The notes under the pieces were generated by a model that did no database searches, was not told the origin of the DNA, and saw only the letters and a program-made list of their open reading frames with translations. From JAFGBH01 sp964430915 (GTDB lineage Bacteria > Desulfobacterota > Syntrophia > Syntrophales > UBA2210), in the NCBI GenBank assembly GCA_964430915.1, contig CAYSHT010000100.1, forward strand, positions 1 to 7,966: a DNA stretch of 7,966 nt, read 5' to 3'. Positions 6,583-7,966 of this stretch are shown here, piece by piece (position 1 is the first letter of the stretch; the number at the start of each line of letters is the position of its first letter). The position numbers and the translations under genes are program-made.

Positions 6583-6588
6583 CCTCCT
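6583..6588 (-). promoter_or_regulatory. Shine-Dalgarno of the selenoprotein, overlapping the reductase stop codon
   Basis: The minus strand reads TGAGGAGGGGATCATG: the reductase stop TGA (6590-6588) overlaps AGGAGG (6588-6583), and the ATG follows after five bases. This implies translational coupling of the two genes and decides the selenoprotein start at 6577. Confidence 0.8.
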
Positions 6589-7577
6589 CAGACAAATGCG
6601 TGTTTCATTAGATAATCGTACGCCGAGAGCGCCGCCTTAGCGCCCTCGCCCGCCGAAATGATGATTTGCTTATGGGGAACGGTGGTCACATCGCCCGCCC
6701 CGAAGAATCCCTCCACATCCGTGCGGCAGGAACAATCGATAATCACCTCGCCGAGATCATTCAGGGCAACCAGGGTCTTCACCGACGCGCTGTTCGGCAG
6801 AAGGCCTATTTCCACAAAGACGCCCTCCGCCTTCAGCAGTTTTTCATGCCCTGTTTCTCTTTCCTGTATTACCACCACCTCGACGCTGGTCTTTCCCTCA
6901 ATTCTTACCACCTGATGATAGTCAAAGAGCTGCGCATTTTCAGCCCGGCGCACCCGCTCCTGAAGGGCCTCATCGGCCTGCCACCCCTCGATAAAGTTTA
7001 CCATAATCACCCCGGCCCCGACCTTCAGGAGGTCCACCGCGGTGGTAAAGGCCGAGTTTCCTCCCCCGACCACCACCACTTCTTTATCTCGAAACAGGGG
7101 TGCATCGCAGGTCGCACAGTAGGCAACGCCCCTTCCCACCAGTTCCTTTTCTCCCGGTATGTCCAGGGGTCGGTGGCGCTTACCCGTCGCCAGGATCACT
7201 GCCCGTGCGGAGTAAACATTTCCGTCCTCAGCTTCTATCCTGAAGATATCATCCTCTTTCGTGATCGCGGCAACGCCCATGTTCGAAGCCATTGCCATGT
7301 CGAAATCATTCACATGTTCCACGAAGGAGGCGACAAGGTCCCGCGCATTGATACTCTGAAATCCCAGCCAGTTCTCTATCTCGGATGTTTCAAGTACCTG
7401 TCCGCCGAAATCCCTTGTAATCACGGCACAATTCAACATCTTGCGGGCAGCGTAAACCGCCGCACTCATTGCCGCCGGTCCGCCTCCTACTATTACAATA
7501 TCATAATAAACTGTGGGGTCAGGAACGTTCGCGTTTCCTAAGAGGGATGTATCCAGTTCAAAATCCGGCATATCCAT
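6588..7577 (-). CDS. AhpF/TrxB-like FAD-dependent disulfide reductase
   Basis: Low-molecular-weight thioredoxin-reductase-type flavoprotein, 329 residues. It carries FAD site GGGPAA (31-36), second nucleotide site GGGNSA (171-176), redox pair C154-A-T-C157 followed by DAP, and the C-terminal FAD block GAGDVTTVPHKQIIISAGEGAKAALSAYDYL (293-323 region), which resembles AhpF more than TrxB. The E. coli TrxB motif HRRxxxR that binds the NADPH phosphate is absent; NFIEGWQADEAL (194-205) resembles the AhpF sequence instead, suggesting NADH or another donor. About 24 residues precede the Rossmann fold, with none of the AhpF thioredoxin domains; those are encoded by the next gene. Start at 7577 follows GGAGGTGA by four bases. 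The stop overlaps the next gene's ribosome site, so the two are probably co-translated. Likely role: pass electrons through FAD to the selenoprotein. A ferredoxin- or other-dependent reductase cannot be excluded. Confidence 0.88.
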   Translation of the reverse strand: MDMPDFELDTSLLGNANVPDPTVYYDIVIVGGGPAAMSAAVYAARKMLNCAVITRDFGGQVLETSEIENWLGFQSINARDLVASFVEHVNDFDMAMASNMGVAAITKEDDIFRIEAEDGNVYSARAVILATGKRHRPLDIPGEKELVGRGVAYCATCDAPLFRDKEVVVVGGGNSAFTTAVDLLKVGAGVIMVNFIEGWQADEALQERVRRAENAQLFDYHQVVRIEGKTSVEVVVIQERETGHEKLLKAEGVFVEIGLLPNSASVKTLVALNDLGEVIIDCSCRTDVEGFFGAGDVTTVPHKQIIISAGEGAKAALSAYDYLMKHAFV

Positions 7578-7609
7578 TTCGTCACCTCCCGGACTCGATA
7601 AGAGAAAGG

Positions 7610-7626
7610 GGTCGGGACATCCGACC
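7610..7626 (-). terminator. weak terminator- or attenuator-like hairpin between the lyase and reductase genes
   Basis: On the minus strand GGTCGG-ATGTC-CCGACC forms a perfect six-pair GC-rich stem, followed by CCTTTCTCTT, which is pyrimidine-rich but not a clean T-run. It lies 50 bases after the lyase stop and 33 bases before the reductase ATG. It could end or dampen transcription from the lyase gene, or be incidental. Confidence 0.3.
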
Positions 7627-7675
7627 GCCGCTATCCGTCTTTTCCTTCTCAGCCTGCAGGGCCTTTAAATTTCTC

Positions 7676-7966
7676 CTACTCCATGTAGGCGATGTCTTCC
7701 CACGGATGACGGTACAGTCCCTGTTTGAGACGCTTCTGGTCAAGGTAATGGCCCATAAAGCCGATGCTTCTTCCCAGGACAAAGAGGCCGTTTAATGCCC
7801 CCATTTTGATATATTCGTCCGCCTCTTCCTTTGAAAACTCCGATCTCAAAAGGTCCACGAAGCATATCCCGATGCAGCCGTCCACATTCAGGATCAGGTT
7901 GTCCCTCTTCCCTGTCGTGATCTTCTCCACCTTCAGGGCATAATCGAGAAGTTCCGTATTCTTGAA
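7676..7966 (-). CDS. aclA: ATP-citrate lyase large-subunit (or citryl-CoA lyase) C-terminus, 5' part missing
   Basis: Partial gene: 96 residues and a TAG, open to the right edge, so the N-terminal bulk is outside. The sequence matches the citrate-synthase-like C-terminal end of ATP-citrate lyase almost line for line with human ACLY as I recall it: NLILNVDG, then ALNGLFVLGRSIGF, then HYLDQKRLKQGLYRHPW. The Asp in NVDG corresponds to catalytic Asp1026 of human ACLY, and the Arg in LGRS and LYRHPW to Arg1065 and Arg1085. ACL cleaves citrate with ATP and CoA into acetyl-CoA and oxaloacetate (reductive TCA cycle), or can run in reverse in some sulfate reducers. A separate citryl-CoA lyase shares this end, so the visible part cannot distinguish them. 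Subunit naming varies between organisms. The reductase follows after 98 bases with a weak hairpin between, so an operon link is uncertain. Confidence 0.85.
   Translation of the reverse strand, partial: FKNTELLDYALKVEKITTGKRDNLILNVDGCIGICFVDLLRSEFSKEEADEYIKMGALNGLFVLGRSIGFMGHYLDQKRLKQGLYRHPWEDIAYME

Noticed and set aside
6588..6590. Possible Sec at the reductase TGA stop
   Set aside because: The protein ends at the normal family C-terminus, and the TGA overlaps the next gene's Shine-Dalgarno.
6152..6595. A 147-residue protein ending at the UGA as a complete gene
   Set aside because: It stops just before the active site of domain 2, and the same frame continues with clear family sequence. A Sec-containing reading explains everything.
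6666..7541. Long (291-residue) plus-strand open frame opposite the reductase
   Set aside because: It lies wholly antisense to a well-supported flavoprotein; His- and Pro-rich composition, no recognisable domain.

Overview
This window reads as chromosomal DNA from a strictly anaerobic bacterium. The best guess is a Desulfobacterota (deltaproteobacterial) sulfate reducer or syntroph. That is inferred from the gene mix, not from a marker gene: a tungsten-type aldehyde:ferredoxin oxidoreductase, an ATP-citrate-lyase-type protein, an acyl-CoA dehydrogenase, a menaquinone-type methyltransferase and a selenoprotein. Base composition looks even across the window, roughly 50% GC by eye. I see no insertion sequences, phage genes, tRNA, rRNA or CRISPR. 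All gaps between genes are under 300 bases; the largest (1856-2083, 228 bases) holds two divergent promoters.

Left part, minus strand: an acyl-CoA dehydrogenase (581-1855) is followed 133 bases downstream by a UbiE/MenG methyltransferase that runs off the left edge. Middle, plus strand: an EamA/DMT permease (2084-3022) and a fold-type-IV PLP aminotransferase (3086-4000), diverging from the dehydrogenase. Right part, minus strand, in transcription order: the C-terminus of an ATP-citrate lyase or citryl-CoA lyase entering from the right edge (7966-7676), an AhpF/TrxB-like flavoprotein disulfide reductase (7577-6588), a protein disulfide oxidoreductase (6577-5933) and an aldehyde:ferredoxin oxidoreductase (5837-4020). 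The last gene converges on the aminotransferase.

The main discovery is that the disulfide oxidoreductase gene contains an in-frame UGA (6154-6152) where the second thioredoxin-fold domain should have the first cysteine of its CPYC active site. The same frame then continues for 72 more family-typical codons to a UAG. A GC-rich hairpin with GGU at its apex lies 11 bases after the UGA (counting its outermost pair), as in bacterial SECIS elements. A conventional ORF caller would truncate the protein at 141 residues; the full product is a 214-residue selenoprotein with a C-x-x-C in domain 1 and a Sec-x-x-C in domain 2. With the upstream flavoprotein, which lacks the arginine motif for NADPH and resembles the AhpF reductase domain, it looks like a split AhpF-type electron relay: NAD(P)H or another donor to FAD, to a Cys pair, to CxxC, to UxxC, to an unknown oxidised target. 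Its gene lies immediately upstream of the aldehyde oxidoreductase gene.

A second point of interest is the acyl-CoA dehydrogenase. It has Thr where most family members have the catalytic Glu, and a Glu at the alternative helix position used by isovaleryl- and long-chain acyl-CoA dehydrogenases.
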